Source: Oreohelix idahoensis
Lineage: Eukaryota > Mollusca > Gastropoda > Stylommatophora > Oreohelicidae
DNA: 64,000 nt
Assembly (NCBI GenBank): GCA_024509875.1
Contig: JAMPIV010008531.1
Span: forward strand, 372,001 to 436,000
Direction of reading: 5' to 3'
In this document: positions 1-11,563 of the stretch, piece after piece
How the letters are laid out: each line of letters opens with the position of its first letter
How positions within the stretch are numbered: position 1 is the first letter of the stretch
The notes under the pieces: model-generated
Database searches by the model: none
What the model was told of the DNA's origin: nothing
Seen by the model: only the letters and a program-made list of their open reading frames with translations
Program-made: the position numbers and the translations under genes

Positions 1-1073
1 GACGTCTTTAACGTGTCTTTGAAGCGCTTCTTTTGGCCACCATGGGAGCGTTTACCCTTCTGCATCTCACCATAAAAGAGTATCTTTGGCAGTCGATGGT
101 CTGGCATGCGGACTACATGACCTGCCCAGCGAATTTGTGACTGCATCAGAATAGTATTAATACTAGGGATACCAGCTCTGTCAAGAACGGCGGTATCCTG
201 GATCTTGTCTTGCCATTTGATGTTCATTATCTTCCTGAGACAGACTGTATGGAAGTGGTTTAGCTTCTTTACGTGGCGCCTGTATACAGTCCATGTTTCA
301 CATGCATATAGCAGCACTGGAAGCACCGCAGCTCTGTACACCTTCAGCTTTGTCTGTAGACTAATGCCACTTCGATGCCAAACGTTGGTGTATAGTCTGC
401 CAAATGTGCTGCTGGCTTTGGAGATCCTGGTGTTCACCTCATCATCAATGACAATGTTCTGGGATAGTGTGCTACCAAGGTATGTGAATCTGTTCACAAC
501 ATTCAGTTTCTCACCATTAACCTTGATGACTGGCTCAGTATAAACTGTGCCAGGAGCTGGTTGGTACATGATTTCTGTTTTCTTCGTGTTGATGGTAAGC
601 CCAAAGTTGGCGCAGGATTCGGAGAATCTATCCACACTATGCTGCAGATCAGCCTCTGAGCCAGCATTGAGGGCACAATCATCAGCAAACAGAAGATCTC
701 TGATGGTGTGTGATTTGACCTTGGTTTTTGCTTGAAGCCTCCTAAGGTTAAACAATTTTCCATCATTACGATAACTAATGTCGATTCATGTGTCCCCGTC
801 TCTAAAAGCATCAGTCAGCATAGCAGAAAACATGATACTGAACAGAGTCGGTGCAAGTACACACCCTTGTTTAACTCCATTTGAGACGGGGAAAGGCTCT
901 GATAGCTCACCGTTTTCCTGAACTCTAGCCTGCATTCCATCATGCAGTTGCTGCACTATTGTGATAAATTTCTTTGGGCAGCCGTATTTTGCCATGATCT
1001 TCCATAGACCCTCTCTACTGACCGTGTCGAACGCCTTTGTCAAGTCGAATATATCAAGCTTACCACAATTCAT
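1..1073 (-). pseudogene. Non-LTR retrotransposon reverse transcriptase, C-terminal half, 5'-truncated, one nonsense codon
   Basis: Read leftward from 1073, one frame stays open to the window edge except for a TGA at 786-788. Before the stop lie RT motif A (FDLTKAFDTV) and the loop GVKQGCVLAPTLF. After it come the catalytic FADD box (about 679-690), a TYLGS thumb motif and the LINE C-terminal signature RWAGHVVRMPD (about 100-135). Catalytic aspartates are present. The copy lacks everything N-terminal of motif A, as expected for a 5'-truncated LINE insertion, and its 3' end lies outside the window. The TGA most likely replaced a glycine or arginine codon, because the frame downstream is otherwise clean. 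It is a dead LINE copy, not a host gene; the exact clade is not assigned. Confidence 0.85.
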
Positions 1074-2242
1074 GGAAATAATACACAGATACGTTGACTG
1101 GCGATGAATAATGGCACAAATTATGGCACAAATTCCGATCCGCCTCTGTCCCAGGCTTTTATTTAGAAAAATATGATCTGGCTCTCAACGCACTGTTTCT
1201 TAGTAAGTTTATTTTAAAGTGTGGCACTGACCTGATGCTCCTAATTGACTATATTGGCGGGTCTAACCAATCGGGCCATGTTTACGCAGCTATTCAAAAA
1301 AAAGTACCCTTACTACCGTTTCCCTAACAACAAAGAATTAGTATTTATAGCCCGACTAATCGTGTTTAGCCTTACATTTACGTTCCGCCAATCAAATAGG
1401 AGGTAACATGTTGGCCCATTTCCCGTAAAATAGTGGGTTCAAAACATGCCACTGTGCGATTATTTTTTTTGGTGTTGTCTGACACCCTCACTATTTTCTT
1501 TTGGCTATAATTTGTTAATTCCTAGACTATTTGCGTAACACTTAACATATTCTTTGTCAGCAAGTCCTAAGGAACCCAAATATATAAGTTTAATGGGGCT
1601 AAGGGGCTGCGTTCAAAATATGCATTTTCTTCTACCTCCTTTTCACTTCGATACGACGTGGTGTCTTGGTACTGTCAGGCTTTCAAACGTAAACCAGTAT
1701 AATGTCATGTTTCCCCATAAGCATTTTTCAGGTTTTTTAAACCTAACTCTCGTATGGGTAGTGTTTTTTATCACTGTCTATCTGAAAAAAAGTATTGCTT
1801 CTGGTCTTTCGCTTGGGGAGGGTGGCATTAATTGTATATCGCGAGACGCGTGTTAGGGTTGCATGCGTTCCTGCTTTCAGCCCTCCCTTCTCTCTATCCT
1901 AAGTTCATCTGTCTTTTCATCACGCCGTGTATAAAATGAAATTAATGGAAGTATTAATTTAGGTCATTACGCGGTGTGCCTAGCTCAAGGTTTTCTTAGA
2001 AATGCAGTACACGTTTTATTGAAGAAAGTGTGTAGTGATGCAGTAGGCTTTACTATCAACGTGAAACGTTACAATTTGCAGACGAAGTAGAAAACAAGGG
2101 GATTTTTGTACGCCATTGTGACAGCACTGTACTTTTACCATTTCTCTTTCCTTTTATTGAATTTATGTGTTAGGCTTTACAGTTACCTTTTAATTTATAT
2201 ATGTGGATTTAGAATGTTTCACGACAGAAACTCATTGACAAC
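1074..2242. other. Unassigned intergenic stretch
   Basis: No coding region, tRNA or recognisable repeat terminus is visible. A 100-residue open frame at 1554-1856 has low-complexity content and no motif, so I do not call it a gene. Confidence 0.5.
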
Positions 2243-4849
2243 ATGGCAGGGACATCTCAGAAGAGAAACCCAATCCCTATAAAACTTCCAAACAGTAACA
2301 CAGCTACCTCCAACAGAGGGAAAGCACGAGTCCTAAATCGATTCTTTGCTGAAGTCAATAAAACAAACAAAAGAGCCAATCTAGATAAAACCATCAAGAC
2401 ACTTACAAAACGCATGCTAAAAGCACACAAGGCTGTGGAAAGCATCTTTGATCAGGAATTTACGCTAGCTGAACTGCAATCCAGTCTCCTAAAGACCAAA
2501 CCCAAAAAAGCACCAGGGCCAGACCAGGTTACCAACGACATGATAGTCAAACTTGGGGGAAAAGGCTTGCTGACAATCCTGGAATTCATAAACAAGACGT
2601 GGAGAAGCAGTACTGTACCTACAGGATGGAAAACGGCTAACATTATCTCAATACTCAAAAAAGATAAACCACCAAGCGAAGTCAGTAGCTACCGGCCCAT
2701 TTCCATGACTTCGTGCGTTGGGAAAATGGCAGAACGTATGATAAATGCACGCCTCTACTGGTGGTTAGAGAAAGGAAAAGCCCTCCATCCTAACCAAGCA
2801 GGATTTAGAAGAGGAAGACAGACTGTTGACCTGGTAATCCGATTGGTACAACATATTGCCGATGCTTTCCAGGATAAAAATCATGTGGCCGCAGTTTTCG
2901 TAGACCTCAAGCAGGCATATGATAGAGTATGGAGAGACGGTCTATTTTTCAAGATGCAGAAGATGGGCATAGAAGGAAGAATGTTTCGTTGGATAAAAGA
3001 TTTCCTCACAAATAGAACCATCTCCACAACGGTCAACGGAGCAACATCAGGGAAAAGAACCATCCAAGAAGGCCTCACACAAGGCTCGGCCCTAAGCTAC
3101 ACCCTGTTCCTCATATACATAAACGATCTGGCAGACTACCTTGAATTACCCAGCGCCTTGTTTGCTGATGACCTAGTCTTTTGGGCAGAAGGGAAGTCCC
3201 ACTTGCAACTGCAAAAGAAACTAAACCGTGCACTGGCTGCTCTAACAACCTACTGCAGCTTCTGGAAAATGGTGATCAACACGAGTAAGACAGTCTACAC
3301 TATATTCACACTCAGCAACAAAACAGTAAAGAAAGATATGGATTTAAAACTTGATGATGCAAAGCTAGCTAAAGAGAACAATCCGAATTATCTAGGGATA
3401 CAGCTAGATACCAGACTCACATACAAAACACATGTTGATTCCCTAACTGCTAAGGCCTCTAGAAGGCTAAACCTCATAAAGCGTTTGGCAAGCACTGATT
3501 GGGGATCCAATCAGAGCACCCTACGACAACTGTACTTGGGATATGTGCGCTCAGTTATGGATTACTCTCTACCCCTGCAAGCCACTGCTAGCCCAACACT
3601 CAGACTGAAACTAGATCGCATACAAAACCAGGCACTCAGATTCATCTGTGGAGGCTTGCGAACTACTCCGACCAGCGCATGTGAGATTTCCGCCAATGTG
3701 GAACCCCTAGAACTAAGGAGAGAGAAATCAGTCATTATCACGGCAGAAAGATTCTTGCGAGCTGACAAAGATGACCCCTGCAAAAACGTTATCGGTGACC
3801 ACAACTCCAAGTACCGAATTAAAAAGACATCTTTCACTAAAAGGTACCAAGAGCGTTCAGGGAAGCACTACATACCAGAGACTAGACTGCCTACTCAAGC
3901 TGTACCTGACCTACCACCTCACGTAGAACTAACAAGACCAATAATACGTACAAACCTTCTACAACCCGCAAATACAAGCCTCATACCTACGCTGCTGAAA
4001 ACACTTGCCATGAAAACCATCTGTCAGTAAGATGAAGACATTATCCATGCCTATACAGACGGGTCAGCTTTCAAAGCAGTCATAAATGCCGGATACGGGG
4101 CCATAATCATCCCACCCAGTACTGAAGAACCCGTCAAAATTGCAGGTCCCTGTGGTATCTGGTGCACAAACTACGTAGCCGAAGTAGTCGCCATCTAGAA
4201 AACCCTAACTAGAATTTTTGAACTCTTTGAATCAGACAAAATGGAACCAAATGATGTTGTAGTATTCTCAGACTCGCAGGCTGCCCTCTTGGCAATAGGA
4301 AACTGGAAAACCAACTCGATCAGTACTATCCAGAAGGTTCAAGAAACATGCCACAAAATTATGAACTTGTACGGAACAGAAATATACATGCAATGGATAC
4401 CTGGCCACATAAACATCACATTAAATGAAGTTGCTGATAGACTGGCAAAGAAGGGGGCAAAAATGCCACAGATTGATCAACCACTGAGTATGTTAACAGT
4501 TAAACAAATAGTCAAAAACAACTGTATAGAAGTTTGGTTGAACACGTGGGCACAGGCTAAAACAGGAAGAAGACTCTTCATTCACCAAACAGCCCCAAAT
4601 AAGAAAGATGCTATGAACGATATCGAATGAAGGTACCAAACCAAAATCTTCAGATTGAGAACAGGCCACTCTACACTAAATGGCCACAGAAACAGACTAA
4701 GTTCACAACATATAGCAAAATGTAGACACTGCCCTAACCCGTTGGAGACAGTAGAACACCACCTACTACAGTGCCCTGCACTTCAGGGACTGAGACAACA
4801 ACTGCTACCACACAACCCATCCATAGACAATACACTGTATGGCAGCTCA
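2243..4849 (+). pseudogene. LINE (I-superfamily-like) RT - RNase H - zinc finger polyprotein, three in-frame stops
   Basis: A single frame runs from 2243 to the junction at 4849, interrupted by TAA 4028-4030, TAG 4196-4198 and TGA 4628-4630. The first 595 residues hold the RT: SYRPISMTSCVGK, GFRRGRQTVD, motif A VFVDLKQAYDRVW, the loop GLTQGSALSYTLF and the catalytic FADDL. RNase H follows after the first stop: YTDGSAF, an AE pair, FSDSQAALLAI and ADRLAKKG, so the acidic catalytic residues are kept. A CX2CX8HX4C finger (starting CRHCPNP) closes the frame. RNase H located C-terminal to RT is typical of the I superfamily of LINEs. The endonuclease region is missing (5' truncation), and the 3' end is cut by the LTR at 4850. 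Few stops in 2.6 kb suggest fairly recent death. Confidence 0.88.
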
Positions 4850-6270
4850 ATTTAAATTTATTTATTATGTAAGAGTATGCCAGTAAAGAGTTCTGACCTT
4901 ACAAGTAATACCACAGTCTTAGAAATAAGCACTGGTGTATTGTTATCATAACAATAGTCAGACTGTGAAAACCCTGGCCCAGTTGGTAAGAAGTAGTACC
5001 AGGATTTAAGGTGTCTCCTCCCTGTGACTATCTTATGATTACTTAGATGCTAGGGGATAAGTAAAATGTACATTCACTGAACCCACAAAATGGAAAAAAA
5101 GTGAATAAATCCTCAGGTACAGTTAAAATAGTTTAATAATTACACTAATATTCTATTTCTACTAGTTGGAAAAGAGTATACACATATATATATATAAAAT
5201 ATTCACACAATTACTATTATTTTCTGTTTAGACTTCAAGATCTTAAATAATAAAGTTACTGAAATCACTGTTATTAGTCCTTTGAATTTAAGGATAACTG
5301 TCATCAGTTGACTGAGTTTATGTATGGTTACTTATTGTTTTCAACTATTGGCTGTTTCACATGTATAGGTGGTCAGTGTCAAACAGGACACTTATCTTTC
5401 CAACTTGATACTGCTGAAACTGTCCTTTGCTGATATCAGACTTGGTAGGCCCAACAGTAGGGATGCCAATGATCAGTTGAAGTTCACTCTTTGGGGTCCT
5501 GCACTTTTGTGGGATTGCCTCGGAGGAACTGCACCGGCTTCTGATACTGGACAGTCTGGTTTGAGTTATTTCATGGAACCCTCAGACTCCAGACACTTAG
5601 ACTGAAATTTTTCTGGCGATCCGCTCACACTTCAGATGGATTTAGAGTCGTGGCGTTATCTGCCCTCAGTCTTGTCTCAACCTCTTGCGTTGTGTATCTC
5701 TCTCAGTTTACCGATCCGCTTTAAATACGTATAGCGCGGACGTATCGGAGAGTACCGACGTCACAGCTTAAACCTAACCTGAAAAAATCCTTCCCGAACC
5801 GTGATTTCAGCCGATCTGTGCGTCGACTGAAATTTTGCCTTTCTCATTCTCAGCATATATAATATCCATATTGTTCCATCTTATCTAGTTTTATTCAGCT
5901 GATAAAACTCTATCTTCCTATCCATGTAAATTCCCAAACTGTTATTTGTTGATTTTAATATTTAGAACAGAAGTGGGTTTACATGCTTTTAGCGTAACTG
6001 TGGGCAGCCGAAATACGCATATATCTCCGTAAATGAGAACTTCCTACCGTTCCATCTTATATGCAGTTATACACCATCCTTCCCTGTACTGAAATGTAAA
6101 ATCCTTTTCATACGGATTCCCTTCTGTCATTAATTTATCGTTGGCGATTTCCTCTGTCCGATACACATTTCGCTGATACGCCGCCATTTTGAAAGCGGTC
6201 ACTCGATCGTAGATGGGTTTATAAATCTAACTGAACTCATTTGCAATGACTTGAAACCAATTTTGCGACA
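4850..6270 (-). repeat. 3' LTR of element A, missing its terminal 14 bp
   Basis: Near-identical to 8981-10410 from 4850 (matching 8995) through the shared end GCGACA at 6270. The outermost 14 bp present in the other LTR (TGTAGCGGGAGGTT) are missing here. The sequence switches directly into the RNase H LINE, so no target-site duplication can be read. Confidence 0.88.
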
Positions 6271-6285
6271 TAGCTCCCCCATATT
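6271..6285 (-). other. Polypurine tract of element A
   Basis: On the minus strand AATATGGGGGAGCTA lies immediately before the 3' LTR start TGTCGC. This is the expected place and composition for the plus-strand primer of an LTR retrotransposon. Confidence 0.7.
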
Positions 6286-6310
6286 TTAAGCTGGATGATA
6301 TCTAGCTTAA

Positions 6311-8704
6311 CTATTGGGTACAAGACAATTGCAAATCGACCATTCCGAGGTTAGTTTTCCTCCTTCTATCCTCCTCAAGCTCTGTGGGATGGCGACTAAG
6401 AAAATCTGCGCCCACATTCTGTTTTCCAATAATATATTCATCCTTTACTATCTCTCTCCTTCCTGTTCGGCTTTTCATCCAGGCTCTTACTGCTGGTGAA
6501 ACGGGGTCGGTAGGTTTCCCATGAAGTTTACCGCCCTCTTTTCGTTGATAGTTGGATGTGGTTTTCCCTCGCAAATCCGTAGGTGTTTGATTTTCGCTAC
6601 GTGATTTGTTCCTTTTTTCCAGCGCATGGGGTTCAGACTGCAATTGAACCTGTGTGGGATGTTTCCTTTCCCCTCCCGTGCAAATCTCAGGAGTACCCCT
6701 GATTGCTGGTTTGCTTGTAGATTTTTGATGAAGACTCTTCCGTCGACTTTCTGAATCTACATAGGTGCACTCTGGACAGGAATTTACATACTGATTTATG
6801 TCTTCCGTAATACCTGGCCAGTAGAACTGGGTGGCTATTCTTTGTTTTGTGGCACCATTACCCAGGTGTTCACTCAAAGTTGATATGTGTCCCCAGCCTA
6901 TAACCTTATTCCTATAGGTGGATGGTACAACAATTTGACCATGACTTTTCGTCCCTCTTCCAGCTTTCCTGTACAAGAGTCCATGTTCCATATAGAAATG
7001 TCCTTTCCTTGGAGCTTTATGTGTTTTTGATAATTTGCCAAAACAAGGCTTCAACGTGCTGTCTGCTTCTTGAGCCCGTTTCATTTCAGTTGAATGAAAT
7101 TTTAAGTTGGTGTCCCTCTCTATGTTCCTGGAGTCAGACCTGGTCTGGATTCCTGCCATAACCATAGGTTTTACAGGGTCTCCTAAGAAAACATATTTAC
7201 GCCCCAACATTAGGGGGTAAAAGGGATCATCTATCACAGCTGCATTTATCTCCCCTTCCACATAGCGACAACTGACATGAATCTTTGCTATGGGTAATGT
7301 AAGGGGTGATGTTCCTTTTAGTGGCCCTTGAATCTCTACTGTTTCTGTGGTGATTTGTTCAGGGCACACCAGAGATGCACACACGACTGCGTCATAGGAC
7401 AAACCTGTGTCATACATTCCTGTGACTTGTTTGCCATTCACAGTCACTATCTCCTGGGTAGGTGGGTGATGGAGGCTATTCTGACTCACAGTCAGTTCCT
7501 TCCTAACAGAAGTCCTCACCTGTAGACATGCAGCATGATGAAGGGGTTTTTTCCTCCCACATTCATCAGTGTTGTGGTTGCTCATCTTACAAAATTTGCA
7601 CCACTTATCTCCCTGTTTGTAGGGTTTCTTTTCCTGAGTCTGAGGGTTCTTGTCCTTATTATCAAATCTTTGCTTGTTTCTGTATGGATGATCCTTCTGG
7701 TCAAACTGGGTATTCTGCGGTGGTGGCTTATATCCTTCTACCTGCTTCCTTTTTGTTCCTACCAATTCAGCTTGAGCTGCTTGGTATCTCTCTGCACATC
7801 TCACAGTGTCTTCCAGCCTCTCTGCTCCTTGTTCCATCAGGAATTTCCTCATTTCTGGAGACATGGAATCTTTCACTTGCTCTAACATAACCATTTCTTT
7901 CAGATCCTCGTATGTTTTCTGATACTTACCTAAACTACTCCATTTCAACAAATACGTTTCTATCCTAGCTGAGAACTGGTTATATGTTTCTCCAGGTAGA
8001 GGTTTAGATGTTCTAAATTTCTTCCTATATGCCTCAGAGTTCTTTTCATACCGGATCAGTAAGGCTTGCTTTAGTATTTCATAATTTTCCTGATCTTCTT
8101 TGGGGAGTTTCAGAAACACATCATATGCAATACCTCTCAATCCCTGGGATAACTTTAGACTCCATTTTTCCTTTTCCAGTCCATATGTAGAGGCTAGCCT
8201 TTCATACCTATCCAGGTACGACTCTATTGCGTCCTCCTTTTCAACAAATGGATCTAGGTGGAAGTTCATGGCCCCATTTGCTGTGTTCTGAAAAGAGCTA
8301 TTCGCAGAATGAGGTGAGCTATTACCATGGGTGATAGTCCCAGCCTGAAGTTCAAGATCAAGCTGTCTCATTTTCAGCTCATGGTCTCTCTCTGCTTGTA
8401 ACCTCCTTTCTTCTCTCTCAGCTTCTAATTTCTTGGCTTCTCTCTCTGCTTCCAATTCTAATTTCTTGGCTTCTCTCTCAGCTTCTAGTTTCTTTGTTTC
8501 TCTCTCCGCTTCTAATTTCTTGGCTTCTCTCTCTGCTTCTAATTCTAATTTCTTGGCTTCTCTTTCTGCTTCCAATTGCTTTGCTTCTCTCTCGGTGTAC
8601 TTTTCACATTCCGTCGTGACATACCGGATCAGAACGTCACCATCCATGCCAAGCTCTTTTCCCACCTGCAGTGTAGCAGACCTAAATTTGACCAAGTCAG
8701 CCAT
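6311..8704 (-). CDS. Gag - zinc knuckle - protease - integrase zinc finger fusion ORF (797 aa) of LTR element A
   Basis: One uninterrupted frame starts MADLVKFRS. Residues about 38-125 are a run of charged EAEREAKKL-type units predicting a long ER/K helix. A capsid-like region follows (about 150-330) with SCAN-like features (EMVMLEQVKDSMSPEMRKFL). Next come a CX2CX4HX4C zinc knuckle (CKFCKMSNHNTDEC), an aspartic protease with MYDTGLSYD, and the integrase H2C2 finger (HLG...YWPG...CPEC). The integrase catalytic core, RT and most of RNase H are missing: after about 110 residues of unrelated basic sequence the frame re-enters at GKQNVGADFLSRHP, the very end of RNase H. Homologous parts in element B share this layout. 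It probably makes particles but relies on other copies for RT and integrase. Confidence 0.85.
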   Translation of the reverse strand: MADLVKFRSATLQVGKELGMDGDVLIRYVTTECEKYTEREAKQLEAEREAKKLELEAEREAKKLEAERETKKLEAEREAKKLELEAEREAKKLEAEREERRLQAERDHELKMRQLDLELQAGTITHGNSSPHSANSSFQNTANGAMNFHLDPFVEKEDAIESYLDRYERLASTYGLEKEKWSLKLSQGLRGIAYDVFLKLPKEDQENYEILKQALLIRYEKNSEAYRKKFRTSKPLPGETYNQFSARIETYLLKWSSLGKYQKTYEDLKEMVMLEQVKDSMSPEMRKFLMEQGAERLEDTVRCAERYQAAQAELVGTKRKQVEGYKPPPQNTQFDQKDHPYRNKQRFDNKDKNPQTQEKKPYKQGDKWCKFCKMSNHNTDECGRKKPLHHAACLQVRTSVRKELTVSQNSLHHPPTQEIVTVNGKQVTGMYDTGLSYDAVVCASLVCPEQITTETVEIQGPLKGTSPLTLPIAKIHVSCRYVEGEINAAVIDDPFYPLMLGRKYVFLGDPVKPMVMAGIQTRSDSRNIERDTNLKFHSTEMKRAQEADSTLKPCFGKLSKTHKAPRKGHFYMEHGLLYRKAGRGTKSHGQIVVPSTYRNKVIGWGHISTLSEHLGNGATKQRIATQFYWPGITEDINQYVNSCPECTYVDSESRRKSLHQKSTSKPAIRGTPEICTGGERKHPTQVQLQSEPHALEKRNKSRSENQTPTDLRGKTTSNYQRKEGGKLHGKPTDPVSPAVRAWMKSRTGRREIVKDEYIIGKQNVGADFLSRHPTELEEDRRRKTNLGMVDLQLSCTQ

Positions 8705-8959
8705 GATGTATCTGTAGTCTAGTAGGGCAAGCGATCTTACTCAAACTAATTTACTACAATATAATTAACTTATTTAAAATTAAAGTTAATTAAACTGACT
8801 TCACCATATATGAAACAGCTGTCTTATCTGTACTCAATGGTACTCCTAAAAAATTATATATTTCCTACTATGTTAACTCTTTCCAAAAATTTTCAAAAAA
8901 GAAAAAAAAATATTCTACACAGCAGAAATAGAAAGTTGGCTCAGGAATATCAAAGATAT

Positions 8960-8979
8960 ATCCCGCAGACGAGCCCCCA
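8960..8979 (-). other. Primer-binding site, tRNA-Pro-like, of element A
   Basis: On the minus strand TGGGGGCTCGTCTGCGGGAT starts one base after the 5' LTR end. It equals the well-known tRNA-Pro primer site TGGGGGCTCGTCCGGGAT apart from two extra bases after the twelfth position. Confidence 0.7.
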
Positions 8980-8980
8980 C

Positions 8981-10410
8981 TGTAGCGGGAGGTTATTTAA
9001 ATTTATTTATTATGTAAGAGTATGCCAGTAAAGAGTTCTGACCTTACAAGTAATACCACAGTCTTAGAAATAAGCACTGGTGTATTGTTATCATAACAAT
9101 AGTCAGACTGTGAAAACCCTGGCCCAGTTGGTAAGAAGTAGTACCAGGATTTAAGGTGTCTCCTCCCTGTGACTATCTTATGATTACTTATATGCTAGGG
9201 GATAAGTAAAATGTACATTCACTGAACCCACAAAATGGAAAAAGTGAATAAATCCTCAGGTACAGTTAAAATAGTTTAATAATTACACTAATATTCTATT
9301 TCTACTAGTTGGAAAAGAGTATACACATATATATATAAAAATATTCACACAATTACTATTATTTTCTGTTTAGACTTCAAGATCTTAAATAATAAAGTTA
9401 CTGAAATCACTGTTATTAGTCCTTTGAATTTAAGGATAACTGTCATCAGTTGACTGAGTTTATGTATGGTTACTTATTGTTTTCAACTATTGGCTGTTTC
9501 ACATGTATAGGTGGTCAGTGTCAAACAGGACACTTATCTTTCCAACTTGATACTGCTGAAACTGTCCTTTGCGGATATCAGACTTGGTAGGCCCAACAGT
9601 AGGGATGCCAATGATCAGTTGAAGTTCACTCTTTGGGGTCCTGCACTTTTGTGGGATTGCCTCGGAGGAACTGCACCGGCTTCTGATACTGGACAGTCTG
9701 GTTTGAGTTATTTCATGGAACCCTCAGACCCCAGACACTTAGACTGAAATTTTCTGGCGATCCGCTCACACTTCAGATGGATTTAGAGTCGTGGCGTTAT
9801 CTGCCCTCAGTCTTGTCTCAACCTCTTGCGTTGTGTATCTCTCTCAGTTTACCGATCCGCTTTAAATACGTATAGCGCGGACGTATCGGAGAGTACCGAC
9901 GTCACAGCTTAAACCTAACCTGAAAAAATCCTTCCCGAACCGTGATTTCAGCCGATCTGTGCGTCGACTGAAATTTTGCCTTTCTCATTCTCAGCATATA
10001 TAATATCCATATTGTTCCATCTTATCTAGTTTTATTCAGCTGATAAAACTCTATCTTCCTATCCATGTAAATTCCCAAACTGTTATTTGTTGATTTTAAT
10101 ATTTAGAACAGAAGGGGGTTTACATGCTTTTAGCGTAACTGTGGGCAGCCGAAATACGCATATATCTCCGTAAATGAGAACTTCCTACCGTTCCATCTTA
10201 TATGCAGTTATACACCATCCTTCCCTGTACTGAGATGTAAAATCCTTTTCATACAGATTCCCTTCTGTTGTTATTTATCGTTGGCGATTTCCTCTGTCCG
10301 ATACACATTTCGCTGATACGCCGCCATTTTGAAAGCGGTCACTCGATCGTAGATGGGTTTATAAATCTAACTGAACTCATTTGCAATGACTTGAAACCAA
10401 TTTCGCGACA
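8981..10410 (-). repeat. 5' LTR of element A (1430 bp)
   Basis: The complete LTR has ends TGT...ACA. On the minus strand it begins TGTCGCG and ends CCGCTACA, followed by one base and the primer-binding site. It matches 4850-6270 almost throughout. The flank to the right (from 10411) shows no visible target-site duplicate because the other LTR has lost its tip. Confidence 0.88.
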
Positions 10411-11563
10411 ACGACCCTTCATCGATAATTATTATTTCAGCTCTTACTATCGTCTCTATTTTTGACAAGAGAAAGGAGAGAGAGCGGGTGGTGCTTAAGA
10501 CTTGAAAGTGTGTTGAGGCTTGGAAAGAGAGATAGCTTTAATGAATCCTCGTCCAGGTTGTCTTAAGTTCACCCTATTTACACATTATCTGTGTGTTGTC
10601 TATATTTTGTCAGTCCACTCTCATTGTCGATTTCACTACAATTGTCTAACTCGACAAATACTCTAACACTTTAACTCAACCACGACACTGAGAAAAACGT
10701 GCTTAACCTCTTTCTGTTTTGACCCTTTCTATGCACATCATTTCCGTACATCCCTTTTTTCTACCTCGTCTATACCAACTCATATTATACTTCTCATTCA
10801 TCTTTCCCTTACTGCCACACCCCATAGACATTAAACATTGCCACAGCTAACGGCAGATAAATTACAGTCTGGAACAGCCAACACAAACAATAAAGTAATA
10901 CACTATATGGAAAGATGAACACTATATACCCAAATTATAACCCACATGGGGTTGAACCGGGTATCCCTTGCACACAAAAAACACCGGTTTTCAAGTGCGG
11001 GGTTCAAAAACCTAAACCTAAATGTTGAGAACCCAGTATAAACTTGGAGGAGTCACGTGAGCCCCAGATCTGGCTTTTACCTGGTTGGTTGCATGCAGAA
11101 GGATCTCCCTATGGGCCCATGACAGGCAGGAGGAGCTGAGAAGTAGCTCTGTTTAGGACATGAAGATTCCTTGGGAGACCCCAGAACCAGAGCACAGTAT
11201 TTTAGCTCTGCATAATTGGACAGCCCCCTTGGATGGCGGGGAATGCACAGTATCCCATGCGCTTCTTTCTCCTAGCATGGGACCAGATGTGATGATCCTT
11301 TAAATGCAAGCCAAGCTGGAGAAACTGGAGCTCATGACTTCAACTCAACACGTTTCGGAATGATAGAAAAGCCACAGGAAAAGCCTAGATCTACAGTGTA
11401 GATAAAATCAAGGAGTCTTCAACTTGGTATTGGCTGCAAAAGAGCAAGAAGCTCAGCAGCCCTAGTTAAACAACAACAACTGTAATGAGAGTATTGAAGA
11501 AGAAAATTGAAAAAACTAGACTTGTCTTAAATGCCTGATATTATGCTTCAGTGAAAGTGTCAT
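10411..11563. other. Unassigned stretch between two LTR elements
   Basis: No gene is visible. At about 10919-10966 lies a motif (TATAACCC...GGTTGAACCGGGTATCCC) that recurs at 24241-24287 and, inverted, at 39338-39382. From about 11040 to 11460 the composition becomes GC-richer and gene-like but has no usable frame; it may be a decayed repeat. Confidence 0.45.

Larger units (their letters stand above)
4850..10410 (-). mobile_element. LTR retrotransposon A (Ty3/gypsy, Gmr1-like), deletion derivative
   Basis: Two direct repeats of about 1.42 kb (4850-6270 and 8981-10410) flank a 2.7-kb interior carrying one long minus-strand frame. On the minus strand the element shows, in order: 5' LTR starting TGTCGC and ending CTACA, a primer-binding site one base later, gag-protease-integrase finger, a polypurine tract, and a 3' LTR. 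The 3' LTR lacks its last 14 bp where it meets the LINE at 4849. By eye the LTRs differ at only about a dozen sites, so the insertion is young. RT and the integrase catalytic core are absent, so it could not move on its own. Confidence 0.88.

Noticed and set aside
1554..1856. Plus-strand frame of 100 residues
   Set aside because: No motif, odd composition and no splice or repeat context; likely chance.
7528..7890. Several plus-strand frames of 90-120 residues across 6900-8700
   Set aside because: They lie antisense to the intact 797-residue gag/protease frame and follow its codon pattern.
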